NCBI GenBank assembly: GCA_900660155.1
Contig: CABFPE010000141.1
Location: 703,766-767,765 of the forward strand
Origin: Hofstenia miamia
Taxonomy: Eukaryota > Xenacoelomorpha > Acoela > Hofsteniidae
Length of the DNA stretch: 64,000 nucleotides
Reading direction: 5' to 3'
Part shown: in pieces, positions 1-9,972 of the stretch
Layout: each line of letters opens with the position of its first letter
Numbering within the stretch: position 1 is the first letter of the stretch
The notes under the pieces: model-generated
Seen by the model: the letters and a program-made list of their open reading frames with translations, nothing else
What the model was told of the DNA's origin: nothing
Database searches by the model: none
Position numbers and translations under genes: made by a program

Positions 1-784
1 ATATATATATATATATATATATACATATATTATCCTGAATTATCAACAATTGTTCTGGCCAACATTGAACTAAAAATATCAGATGATGTTCAACTTTGTT
101 CGAACAAATTTATTGAAGAAAATATATAGTTTTACTATAATTAAATTTTCCTAATTTCATCAAAATCATTGGACGACCAGGGGCATTGCCTTTCTAAGCT
201 CCATTTATACTTTGCATAATTTCTTCACACTTTAGAATTCAGTCAATAACAATTAGTGCAGTCAGCAAAAAGCAGAATGTTTAAGAACGTTAATTGAACT
301 CTTAAATCTGTTGTCATTCATGAATTTTCAAATCAATCGAAGTACACATATTTCAGAGTTACTTTTAAAAGCGATTTTCAAATTGCGTTGAATTGAAAAT
401 CTATCTTTCTACGTGGAAAATCTGATTTTCGCGAAATGAATAATCTTTTGAGTGATGTAGTATTTTGCATCAGTTTATATTGCCATCGTTTAGACATTGC
501 AGCACATTATGAATATGATTCTAATGCTGACTATGCCTTCGGCAAGAGGAATTTCCTAGAAAAACAATAAACAGTATCCCTTTTCTCATGTGGGACGTTT
601 ACGGCATTTTATAAAAACTATAGCGTATTTCACTTGATTTCTTGTTTTAAACTTTCGATTTTAGATTATTACTTTTAAATTGGTTTGGCTAGCCTATTTA
701 CATCTTATTCTATTCAATAATTAAATATTTACATTGCTATTTTTGCTATGCAAATACATACATTTAGTGGAGTAGATGGTATAA
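1..784. other. Non-coding stretch upstream of first gene
   Basis: It starts in a TA microsatellite (about 1-31). No exon with splice signals was found on either strand. The last bases hold a pyrimidine-rich run ending in TTTAG about 20 bases before the first start codon, which could be an acceptor for a 5' UTR exon or a spliced leader. Confidence 0.4.
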
Positions 785-1408
785 ATGGCGCTAAAAGATT
801 TGTTAAATACTACAAAAGTACCAACGAATTTAAATCATGAGATTAAACCAAGCAAATTAAGTGAGCTATTGAGCAAAACTTCCATATCTGATTCATCAAA
901 AGAAAGATTTCTTACCAATCGTGTAGCTGAAACACAATCCCTGGCAACCCTTCTAAACCAAACTAAACCACAATCAAATGGCTATTCTTTACCTGCTATG
1001 GACTCGTTTAGTTCTAAGAAATACAATTTGAATGATTTATTGTTTGATAAGCAAGCTACTAAACCAACTCATAACACAGTAAACGATGCTCTTTCTAAAC
1101 TTTTGCAAACTACGAACATCTCCAACAAAGAAATCTCACCACACAAAAATGGTTTCATACGAAAAATGCCAGCATTGAATAATGATATTGTTAGGAAGGA
1201 AAGCACCCTAAATACGAATCAAGCTTCTCAAGTTCCTGCACTTTCTAAACTACAAAGTACTTGTTCAGTGGCGTTGTTCTGCCCCGTCAAAAGGAGTACG
1301 AGCCGTATTACAAAATTAAGACAATTGAACACACTTTCTAAGTTTAACTTCAAACGTCGTAATCTTGTTAAAATAATGACTCCATTTTTAAGTGAGTTAA
1401 CTCAGTAA
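785..1408 (+). CDS. SKI7-like protein, related to the HBS1L V3 splice form
   Basis: This 207-residue frame begins at an ATG that directly follows an in-frame TAA, so the coding part is complete in one exon. It has no GTPase domain. It carries five L-x-x-L-L blocks: LKDLL (3-7), LSELL (25-29), LATLL (53-57), LNDLL (82-86) and LSKLL (103-107), followed by a basic C-terminal segment (about 159-207) with a cysteine pair, KRSTSR and MTPFL. Human HBS1L splice variant V3 has the same architecture: many short S-L-x-x-L blocks, then a basic C-terminal segment with an ITPF-like motif. V3 works as the cytoplasmic SKI7 bridge between the RNA exosome and the SKI helicase complex. The assignment rests on remembered similarity of order and motifs. 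It could instead be another low-complexity leucine-repeat protein. Confidence 0.5.
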   Translation: MALKDLLNTTKVPTNLNHEIKPSKLSELLSKTSISDSSKERFLTNRVAETQSLATLLNQTKPQSNGYSLPAMDSFSSKKYNLNDLLFDKQATKPTHNTVNDALSKLLQTTNISNKEISPHKNGFIRKMPALNNDIVRKESTLNTNQASQVPALSKLQSTCSVALFCPVKRSTSRITKLRQLNTLSKFNFKRRNLVKIMTPFLSELTQ

Positions 1409-2664
1409 AGATCTTTAGTTTATAGCAAATTTGTTTTACTAGTGTGTGTTATTTGTGCTTTCGATTTACAATATATGATCAAAATAGATTTTACTTCAAT
1501 ATTATTCATACTATTAATAATTATACACTAAATGTAAAAGTTTTTGAGCAAAGAAAATAATTTACGGCCTGATAGTGAATTTCTAATGAATAGCACATTC
1601 GGACTAATGCAATGTATTTCCTTGTCTTAAATTTGGTGCTTTTCTGAGCTTATTACCTAAAATCACTGACATTACTGAACTAAGAAAATAAGAAGATAGT
1701 CTAGCGTTAATAAATATGTGACTATGAGACTTAATTTTCGTTCGGGTTAGTTTTACGGTAAATAAGTTAAATGCTTTTTGAAATGATTATTGAAATATGT
1801 CTTTTATACTGTTGAAAATCTTGCGTAAAAAATGTTTCTGTAATAAAATCACAAATGTGTGCACTGGAAATTTATTAGGCTACTTGTAGCGGAGAAATAT
1901 TTTCCTTTTAGAGCTAATTAGCATAGCCATATAAGAAATGCATGACTATTTACGTCAATAAATTTGCCGTTCTAGTTTCATATTTTCCGCAAAAGGTTTT
2001 CTAACTCTCATCATATTTATTCTTATCATTGATAACTCAATAAATGATATCTGGAGAATTTTTTATTACCCAAGACATGTTCACATTACCAAATCAATAA
2101 CTATTTTTGTAATAGACCTGTAATTTCTTTTGATTATAAATATCACTTAAGTAACTTTATTTGCAAAAAACAGCAAATTCTAGTGGCATAATGGTTAATT
2201 ATTAGAAAGTTTGTTCAACAATCTTTAGATAGGTTCTAGTTTTAGAACAAATTTGGGATAAAGAAGCAAATTTTCTAGTGCATTTTGTGCTGTATATTTC
2301 TTTCTGAAAAGTTTTTCTGATGCATTTTCTAGAAATATAATAATAGTATTATTTAACCTTGGGTTTGAGAACCAGATTTGTACATATTTTAAGCCTAATC
2401 CGCCCCCAGTGCTACTTCAAATATACAAGAGGTTTTTACATATTTTCAAATAAATTTTTCAAAATCTTCAAATCCTTTCAATTCCAAAAGTTCGAAAGCC
2501 AGCTATTATAAAAGTTGGAAACGCAGATTTCTAGCAAAGCTGCACCTACAAGGGGTTGCGATCTAGTGTGAATGTAGATGAAGAAACGACACTACTCTGT
2601 CCTAGGGTGCTTTCAAAATTATAATATGTTCTTAGTTCAGAGGCTAGGGGAGTTTAAAAAATTC

Positions 2665-2703
<39 letters not shown>

Positions 2704-2865
2704 ATTATTAAACCACTATGTGTGGTAAAGTAATTTCTTGATATTGCAGATAGGCTGTCGAATTTTTCTGTACATTTTTGTTTTCATTCACTCAGAGGAT
2801 TCAGAGATTATTTTGCATTATTTCAATTATTTTTTTTCTTTCAACTTTAGTGTACAAGTACCTGT
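1409..2865. other. Intergenic DNA, no gene seen
   Basis: AT-rich sequence between the SKI7-like gene and NICN1. It contains a TA microsatellite (2668-2699). No exon or RNA gene could be supported. An AATAAA-type signal occurs near 1705-1712, about 300 bases after the first gene's stop. Confidence 0.4.
2668..2699. repeat. TA microsatellite
   Basis: Uninterrupted TA dinucleotide run of about 32 bases, followed by a short ATT run. Confidence 0.9.
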
Positions 2866-3005
2866 TTATATATATTCGGCATTTGTATAAAATATAAGTA
2901 GGCATTTGTACATTTTATATAAGTGACATTCATATTCGGCATTTTGGGATTATCAACACGTATATTCGGCATTTATGTAAAATAGAATATTATATTCGGT
3001 TAATG
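2866..3005. repeat. Imperfect minisatellite with TATATTCGGCATTT core
   Basis: The core TATTCGGCATTT recurs four to five times within 140 bases, with spacers of 20 to 60 bases that also share a GTAAAAT-type tail. The copies are degraded, so this is an old tandem array or a cluster of element ends. Confidence 0.6.
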
Positions 3006-3469
3006 TAAAAGGATTAGAACTTCAGTTACATATTTGTTCAGTTATAAGTGCTGTAATAATCTAAGATAGAAGCTCTGAATGGAAACGGAATATTTTCATG
3101 ATAGTTTAGGAAATTTTCAGGGATTATTTTATAGCAAAACGCAACTTCGTGCAATCTTACGCTGTAACACCTGCTTAACAGTTTTTTTCATTATTTGGCA
3201 TTTGTATTAAAGAATCATGTTGAATTAAGTCACACAGATAAATATCGCAGTAACAAAACTCTGAATTTGATATTTTCTAACATGAGAGAACTTACTAAAA
3301 AGGCGAAAAGCTAATGCATTTATATACAAAATTTAATACTAATTTATGTCATTATCATGTACATTTAACAAGTAATTAAAATCAAATGAAAGAAATATAG
3401 TTATTTGATTAAAACAAACTAAAACCATAAATATTTTTCAGCATTTATCATTTTGAAAGCAGCTAATAT

Positions 3470-3720
3470 ATTACGACCATACAACTGACGAATTCAATAT
3501 TTTGGATAGCATGAGCCAGTTCATCCTGACTAGTGTATTTCACAACCTCCAAAATTTTCTGTTAACTCATTGAGGTTTGCAGTTTAGCCCCACAGATAAT
3601 AATCGCACGGCGTTAGATCTGGGGACCTAGGAGGCCAGCGTATACCATAACCCTGTCCAATGTCTCTAACTGAAAATGTATAATGCGACAGGGCACCGTC
3701 GTGCTTCGCAACCGGGAAAT
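3470..3720 (-). mobile_element. Relic of a Tc1/mariner DD41D-like transposase (C-terminal catalytic part)
   Basis: The reverse strand reads DGALSHYTFSVRD, then RWPPRSPDLTPCDYYLWG, which is the third catalytic block of Tc1/mariner transposases of the DD41D (rosa-like) group. The frame stops right after LWG and decays beyond. It belongs to the same broad group as the intact element at 20 kb but has a distinct sequence. It is a plain dead DNA transposon fragment. Confidence 0.7.
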
Positions 3721-3969
3721 TTTAATGCCGGACTGGTAGTTGACCGGCAAAAGCTAGTACCCCCGGTAAATTATATTTGCATTGTATATTTAATCTATGC
3801 AAGTATTTTGTATCAAATAAGACAAGAAATATTTTTTTCAATTTTGGCCCGTAATTTTATAATTTCCATGCTACTATTCGCAAATGCTATACTAAATTTA
3901 ATTTTGGCTGATTATTTTTTTATGAAGTTCTTCTCGTTTCTTTTGTGATTATGTTTTATATGGCTTTAG

Positions 3970-4095
3970 ATGGTTAACTCAGAGTTAATATCGAGTTTTA
4001 TTAAGAAGCCAATTTTTCCAAACGTTGATAAAGGTTCGCTCAATACTGGCATTTCATTAATTGAAGTTATATTTCCCAACACATCTTCGTTTCAG
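3970..4095 (+). CDS. NICN1: NICN1 exon 1
   Basis: 42 codons from ATG to a CAG|GTGGGT donor, phase 0. Its length up to the conserved IEVIFP block nearly equals that of the human N-terminus, which supports this ATG as the start. An AG precedes the ATG, so a 5' UTR intron or a spliced-leader acceptor is possible. Confidence 0.8.
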
Positions 4096-7000
4096 GTGGG
4101 TGTTCGAAAATTTTGTAATTTCATAAATATTTAGTTTGACAAAGTTACATTTTCCAACGCCTACACTGCCTTCATTAGCATTAAATTCAAATTTAAAAAT
4201 AGTCAAGGTATGTTTATTAAACTTAAAGACATAGTGAAAATAATTTATATTAACTAGCCTTAAATTATTTTAGTTTTTGTGAAAATACGTATGCAATGTA
4301 TTGGCTTTTCAATCATGTTTAGAATAAATTAACGATTTTATATCTGCCATTCCTATCACAGCTGCATATGTCATTTAATTATAATAAACTTCGATAATGC
4401 ATTTTTTAACAGGAGTGCGAAATGATGGGATATTCGCATTTTTCGAAGAAAATGTTTGAAAACGACATCCAAATAAATGTTTAAAAATGGAATGGCAACA
4501 AAAATATGAATTGCTTTCAAAAGATTAATTTTTGTCTGCTTTTGCTATTGCGTGTAGTGCACATATTAATGAGGTCAGCGAAATGTCATCGAATTCAAAT
4601 ACAAGGTGTTGTATGCATGTGTTCTATAATTTAACTTCAATCTGCTTAGTGCATCTTTAATGTTAGAAACTGTTTTGTCCATATATTGAATCAAATTTCC
4701 CCAAGCCTGTGATGAAATTGGGAAATCTTGGGATATTGATACATCTATTAGGGAATGTGCTTCCACGAAATGATAAAAGTTAGTGCTCAAAATTATGGCT
4801 GTGCCTTTAGTACTTGAAAATGTGAACTTTTTTTAAATTCGTTCCACTATCAACTTAATAAAGATAATATAGGCTGTCGAATGCTTCCGTAGCAATAATT
4901 AAAACCAAAGACTTCTTTCTCTGTAAGCAGTCGTACTGTGGGTAAGGACAAAAGGTTTTTGCGCCTTAGGCTTACATTTCAAACGGATTTTTCAAAAAGT
5001 TTCCCGGTATGTCGTATAATACAATATGACATAAACTCATTTAATTAAAAATTTGCGCTTCTTTGCTTGAACTAAATTGAGCAATAAATGTATCATGGCA
5101 CTTTTGAACTAATATAATTTGGAAAATAATGATTTTTTCACTTGAAATATGTAAAAAATCATAGTGTTTCTTGTCAAGCTATAATTTTAATTTAATACAA
5201 AATTCATTATAGCGGCACAAGTTTGATAAATATATATATATAAACATACTTTAAGTAGTAAAACGAGCTTCATACAATTTCACACTTCGATTATTCTACA
5301 CATTTTGAATTAATGTCAGTGGCCAGTAATGTAAATCTTTGAAGAACAAAACAGTATAGAATCTGAATGCAATCAGAACTTGTGCACAAACAGATTGAAT
5401 TTGTTAGTTAAAAGAGGTTTACCGATTAAAAGTAAAAATAGTCTTTCCGGAAACAGGTGTCGAAGCTCATTAAATAATTGAGGTTGGGACTGCGTAAAAC
5501 CTATTGCAATGTCTTGAAATATGACCAATTTAATCAATATGCTACAGTTTTTCAAGTGAAATAACGTTAACTGATTACTTAAGTGTGTTTTCAATTACTA
5601 TCTATCTGATTTTAGCCGCTTTAGTAATAATCACACATTACTTATTTGTTTTCTTTTTACTTTTTGATTTTAGAGCTCATTTTATGATTGCAAATTCGTA
5701 TTTTTAAGTTTCATTGGACTTTGAATTTTAAGTCTCAAAATCTAGTTTTAACACTCCAATTTTACTACCACAAGTTGTAAATAATTCGTCGACTAAGTTG
5801 AAATTTAATTTTATTTCAAAGACCTTGTTCACAATTTACTATATTTCTGAATAATTCGGCGATCCTCTGGCAGTAATTCCTAATTTTGGCTATTTGAAGA
5901 TTTCCAAAACTCAGTCGAGGTGAACGATTACTTTGAACTCTATTCATAGCGTATCATTAGGGATAACTGTGGCTCAAACGTGATGGAAGTATATCTATTC
6001 CTTTCAGAATTATAGTTCTTTAGATGTGGTGTTCAAGATAACCCTTGCACCTCTTACTTTGAACGCATATATAGGAGACTTGTAACATATTAGATTTCAT
6101 GATAAACTCATACAGTGATTATTTCAAAATTTATCTAGGATAGCTTTTAGTGACAGTTAACAGGAAACTTTGCTTATTGAGAATAGAACACATACATTTT
6201 CTTAGCAAACAAAAATATAAACATTCAATTTCAAATGAAATATTTTATTGACTAGCAAAAATAAAATGTCATTTTTATTCCTTGCACATTCCTTTGTAGA
6301 AATTCTTTTTTTTCTGAAGTAACATCTATTTTGTCCTCTATTTTGAAGTAACTGCCAATCTTGGTTTTGAGCTCCTGTTATTATCCGGAAAACATCACGT
6401 TCTTAATTAAAATGACGACTTCTGTTTCTTTCTTGTGGAAGATTTTTTAGTATATAAATGTTTAGTGCAGTATAAATACCGCAATTGTTTTTTTAAAAAG
6501 GGGGCTGTACTTTTTTATATGCATTTAGTTTTTTGTTGATGAACTTTAGATGAATGGAAAACTGTTCTCGATGATTTGCCACTAATGCAGAATATTCATA
6601 TGGAAACTGGTAGTCAAGATGACTTTACAATTACCAAACGACAGGTTGTAACTTTAACTGTATATTGTTTACTTTAATACAGGGCTGTACAACAGTAGTT
6701 TTAAAAAGGACATCTACAAAATTTTGAATAATGGCGGTACAGATTTTGTCACACCTTTTTTTACACACTCTCAATACACACGCATGTCGCGATGTGTACA
6801 CAAAAACAAAACTGCATGTAACTTAGAAAATGGCCCAGGGCCTCCAGCTGCACACCCCAGCATTAAGCAATGTTCAATGAACGCATTTGCAAATTTGTTT
6901 AAAATTTTACTCCAGGTGAATATGCACATCTCTTTGCAATATCTACAATAAAAATTTCATCAAAAAATGTCAAATATACATGATATAACTATATCCATTA

Positions 7001-8115
7001 TCTATTATCTTGAAATATTTTTTTTGGAGAAGTCCATGAATACAACTTACCATTTTCCATTTCTCTTTAATTATTAATCTGAATTTCATCTTTATTATAC
7101 TCTACATTCTTCATTTTACCACCAAAACGTAAAATTTGCTTAGTTTCCTATTATGTGTAAATTTTCATTTTATCGCTTATACGTGTCTACGTATTCATAA
7201 GAGATAATTAATAGTGTAATTTGATTGAATCTGGGCCAAGATAAATCGAGTTAAATTATTTATATTTATGACAACCATGGTTGTAACCGTTCGACAAATA
7301 TAGTAACCCAACTCAAACGGTACTTCTTAATTTTCATGCAGGTTGACCGGCCATTCGCCCTGTGTTGGTTTTAGGGATATCAACCTGACGGTTATACAAC
7401 CTGGGGAAAATATATCCTAACTTCCAAAATTGATTAGGTCCCAATTGAGCTTTTTAGTGTTTCATATATGATTACAGAGATGAATATATGAAACAATTAA
7501 ATGAGTTAATAAAGAAACAGGTTGTAGCAAATATGAATTGTTGTTTATTGCTTCCTTGAGAACAATAATTGATCCCACTGCGTCGCTTTCTCCTTAAAAA
7601 ACAAACAATTTCACCGGTTCAAATTTTTCGACCCAACCCAAACGATTCCAACCATGATAACAATCGTAAAATGTAATTTCAATAATATGGACTTTAGATA
7701 AAAATACTAGTTTAACCAGCTAGTAGCCATTTTTATGAAATGCATTTTTTGAAAATCTTTATTATTCCTTACTTTTAGCTGCTTAATTTTTCTGATGAAG
7801 TCATTGCAGCTCGTCTGATTTTGAAGCAGCCATCTCCCTTGTGGTCACACTTTGACATTGATAATGTGCATTTTTATCAAGTCAATAAAAAAGTTGTAAG
7901 TTTGTTTGTAATTCAATTTTATATCAGTATTTATTACCGACTGTAATCAGTTGTCATTGCATATCTATTAAACTATTGATTTAAGGCGTTCGAATTGTAT
8001 AACTTCTGTAACGATTATAAAACTATTCATTTTGTACTATTGTTGGTAATTTTTTATCAATTAGGTAGCTCATCTATCGTCAAAGATATCCGGACACAGA
8101 CGCATTTTTAACTAA
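3970..8115 (+). CDS. NICN1: Nicolin-1 (tubulin polyglutamylase complex subunit), five exons
   Basis: Exons 3970-4095, 4135-4207, 6550-6644, 7779-7895 and 8065-8115 join in one frame (phases 0, 1, 0, 0) to give 153 residues. The product follows vertebrate nicolin-1 without large gaps: SLIEVIFPNTSSF matches VLVIDVTFPSVAPF, VTFSNAYTAFISIK matches ITFKNYYTAFLSIR, DEWKTVLDDLPLM matches AKWVTCLRDYCLM, and ARLILKQPSPLW matches LRLILRQPSPLW. Nicolin-1 is a non-catalytic subunit of the TTLL1 tubulin polyglutamylase complex, which adds glutamate chains to microtubules of cilia and neurons. The protein ends about 60 residues earlier than the 213-residue human form as I recall it, in HLSSKISGHRRIFN. A further spliced exon cannot be fully excluded, but TAA is in frame. 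Confidence 0.88.
4135..4207 (+). CDS. NICN1: NICN1 exon 2
   Basis: Acceptor ATATTTAG and donor GTATGT. It encodes FDKVTFSNAYTAFISIKFK and ends in phase 1. A rival acceptor nine bases downstream gives an unrelated reading and was not chosen. Confidence 0.85.
4208..6549. other. NICN1: NICN1 intron 2, no other gene supported
   Basis: A 2.3-kb intron. Two short reverse-strand open frames (4575-4790 and 5373-5594) lie inside it, but neither has splice context or recognisable homology. A short TA run is at about 5229-5242. Confidence 0.6.
6550..6644 (+). CDS. NICN1: NICN1 exon 3
   Basis: It follows ACTTTAG and ends at CGACAG|GTTGTA. The split codon G|AT gives Asp. The 32 residues starting DEWKTVLDDLPLM align end to end with the equally long human segment starting AKWVTCLRDYCLM. 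Confidence 0.87.
7779..7895 (+). CDS. NICN1: NICN1 exon 4
   Basis: It lies between TTTTAG and GTAAGT, 39 codons, phase 0 on both sides. It carries the family signature ARLILKQPSPLW, followed by HFDIDNVHFYQ, matching human SFTVEELQIYQ. Confidence 0.9.
8065..8115 (+). CDS. NICN1: NICN1 terminal exon
   Basis: Acceptor CAATTAG, then 16 codons and TAA. The short tail has lost the C-terminal part seen in vertebrates. An AATAAA lies at 8422-8427, about 300 bases downstream. Confidence 0.7.
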   Translation, partial: VAHLSSKISGHRRIFN

Positions 8116-9590
8116 ATTCTTTTTAAACTACAATGTTTCTTATTCTTGAGGCAGAACTTAAATCCTACACGAATAGTAGGTGTATAAAAGAAGCAACAAT
8201 ATCGGAAAGTCTCAGTAAATTTTGAATTGAGTATGCTTTTTGTTCGAATGAAATATGAGGCTTAATTAATCATTGTGGGCCTGGAGCAATAATGATACAA
8301 CTCAAATTCATTTTATTAAATTTTCTGCTTGAAATCTAATACATTTTCCCATAGAGTAAGTTGCTTAATGTCAGAAGTTTCTTTCTTAATGATTAATTTC
8401 AGCGCAGCAATGGAAATGTTTAATAAAATATATTTTGGAAAAAATTGACCTGTATCATTGTCACTCTATGGCAACGATATAAAGTTTCTCTTTGAAGAAT
8501 ATAAAAATAAATTTATCTGGTACATGTAGCCATATGCGAAAAGATACACGGAAGTATTCGCTAGTCATTGTCAAATATAACATACTATTCTTTTAGGAAA
8601 TGCAAAAACATTAACAACTACACAATATTAAGCTTTCATTTTAATAAAGAAGAAGCTTTAATAATTTCAAAGTAGTATAATAATGTGATTTATAAATCGT
8701 GCTTTTAAAATGCAAATTTTTTATTTGGCTTTATAACTTTATAGTTTAAATATATTGACGGAGACAATTTACACAAATAATTCAAAACTCTGATTTCAGA
8801 GAAAGTAATGTCATAATCATTAAATAATCTTTCATATCCCTAATTTTTTGACAATTAATTTAATTGTTTCAATAATATTAACTATAAAACAGTCAATTTG
8901 CTGCGAATTAATTATGTAATTTAGTAAATTAATATTCTAAACTTGAGTTAGTAGTTGTTAATTAGGCATTATATCTCTAAAATTTCTTAATTGATCTCCA
9001 CAAGCCTGCTCGGAATTGTTGACCTGTCTAATCTTACTGCTTTATTGTGAATAATTTTTATTATTAGCGTTTTTCATGGATATGTGGCGTGTTCAATTAA
9101 AATATAATGTGAATGAATTTTTTGGGAACGATTAGAAAAAGAAAAACAATATTCATATATCATGAATATACACAATTTATATATTTAAAGCTAGAAATAT
9201 TTATAAAAATATAGCTTTTAGGTTTATAATTTCCTTAGAATAATATAAATGGTTGAACACTTTTTATCAAACATTGAATTTTCGAAATTAAGCAGTTTGC
9301 CATGTAAAATTGTTGCTTTAATATGTCATATATTTGAAATTAGCAAAAAATAGTGTTATCAGGAAATTTCTACCAGATATTGCATTAGTACAAAAGGAAT
9401 TGGGTTAAAAATATGCAAACTTTAATAAAGCGGAAAACAGAAAATTTTCTTAGCCTTCCAAGTTGTTTTCGGCAGTATAAGTGTAATTACATTAAAAAAT
9501 TTTGAGCTATTTTTTATTTACATGAAGTTTTTCAATAGAATAACTTTACTTGTGCAATCGAATATTGATTCAGAAAAAATCATTTTAATT
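8116..9590. other. Intergenic DNA between convergent NICN1 and DGK genes
   Basis: Very AT-rich. The two flanking genes point towards each other, so this stretch holds their 3' UTRs and polyadenylation signals. Nothing else could be supported. Confidence 0.5.
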
Positions 9591-9591
9591 T

Positions 9592-9597
9592 TTTATT
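9592..9597 (-). terminator. Polyadenylation signal AATAAA for the DGK gene
   Basis: AATAAA on the reverse strand about 50 bases after the stop codon of the last DGK exon. Confidence 0.6.
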
Positions 9598-9647
9598 TAA
9601 AACATTGTACGAAATATTTAATATAAGTCTATTCTTAAAAGTTATTT

Positions 9648-9972
9648 TTAAAATGAAGTTTTATATGACAGTCTTATGATCTTCGCTTGACCTGGGTGTT
9701 TCGTTACTTTAAACTCGTATAATGAACCTGGCGCTAGTAAAATGGGTTCTCCATCTATTTGTGCATATGTAATTGTTCTCGGTTCTATTTTAATATCAAA
9801 GGTTTCCATTTGAGCGATTCCTTCTCCAGCCTTTAGACAATTTCCTGGTAAAGCCGCCATCAAGCCTACTTTAACCACATCTGCTGCTTTTAGTCTCATT
9901 GTTTCTACACGACCGTCATGGATTTTCATGTCTTCAAATTCTCTAAATATAGTTTCCATTAACTGCTTTGCG
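9648..9972 (-). CDS. DGK terminal exon (end of accessory domain)
   Basis: It begins after ACATGTGTAG on the reverse strand and ends in TAA. It encodes DMKIHDGRVETMRL, GLMAALPG, KAGEGIAQ and YAQIDGEPI, the usual end of a DGK accessory domain. Confidence 0.88.

Noticed and set aside
3676-3948. Forward open frame of 90 codons
   Set aside because: Its start overlaps the reverse-strand transposase relic and the rest is hydrophobic AT-rich translation. It is a shadow frame.
4575-4790. Reverse-strand frame with QAWGNLIQYMDKTVSNIKDAL inside NICN1 intron 2
   Set aside because: Reads protein-like, but it has no good splice sites, no ATG start and no family I can recognise.
5373-5594. Reverse-strand frame in NICN1 intron 2
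   Set aside because: No motif, splice context or homology. Likely chance.
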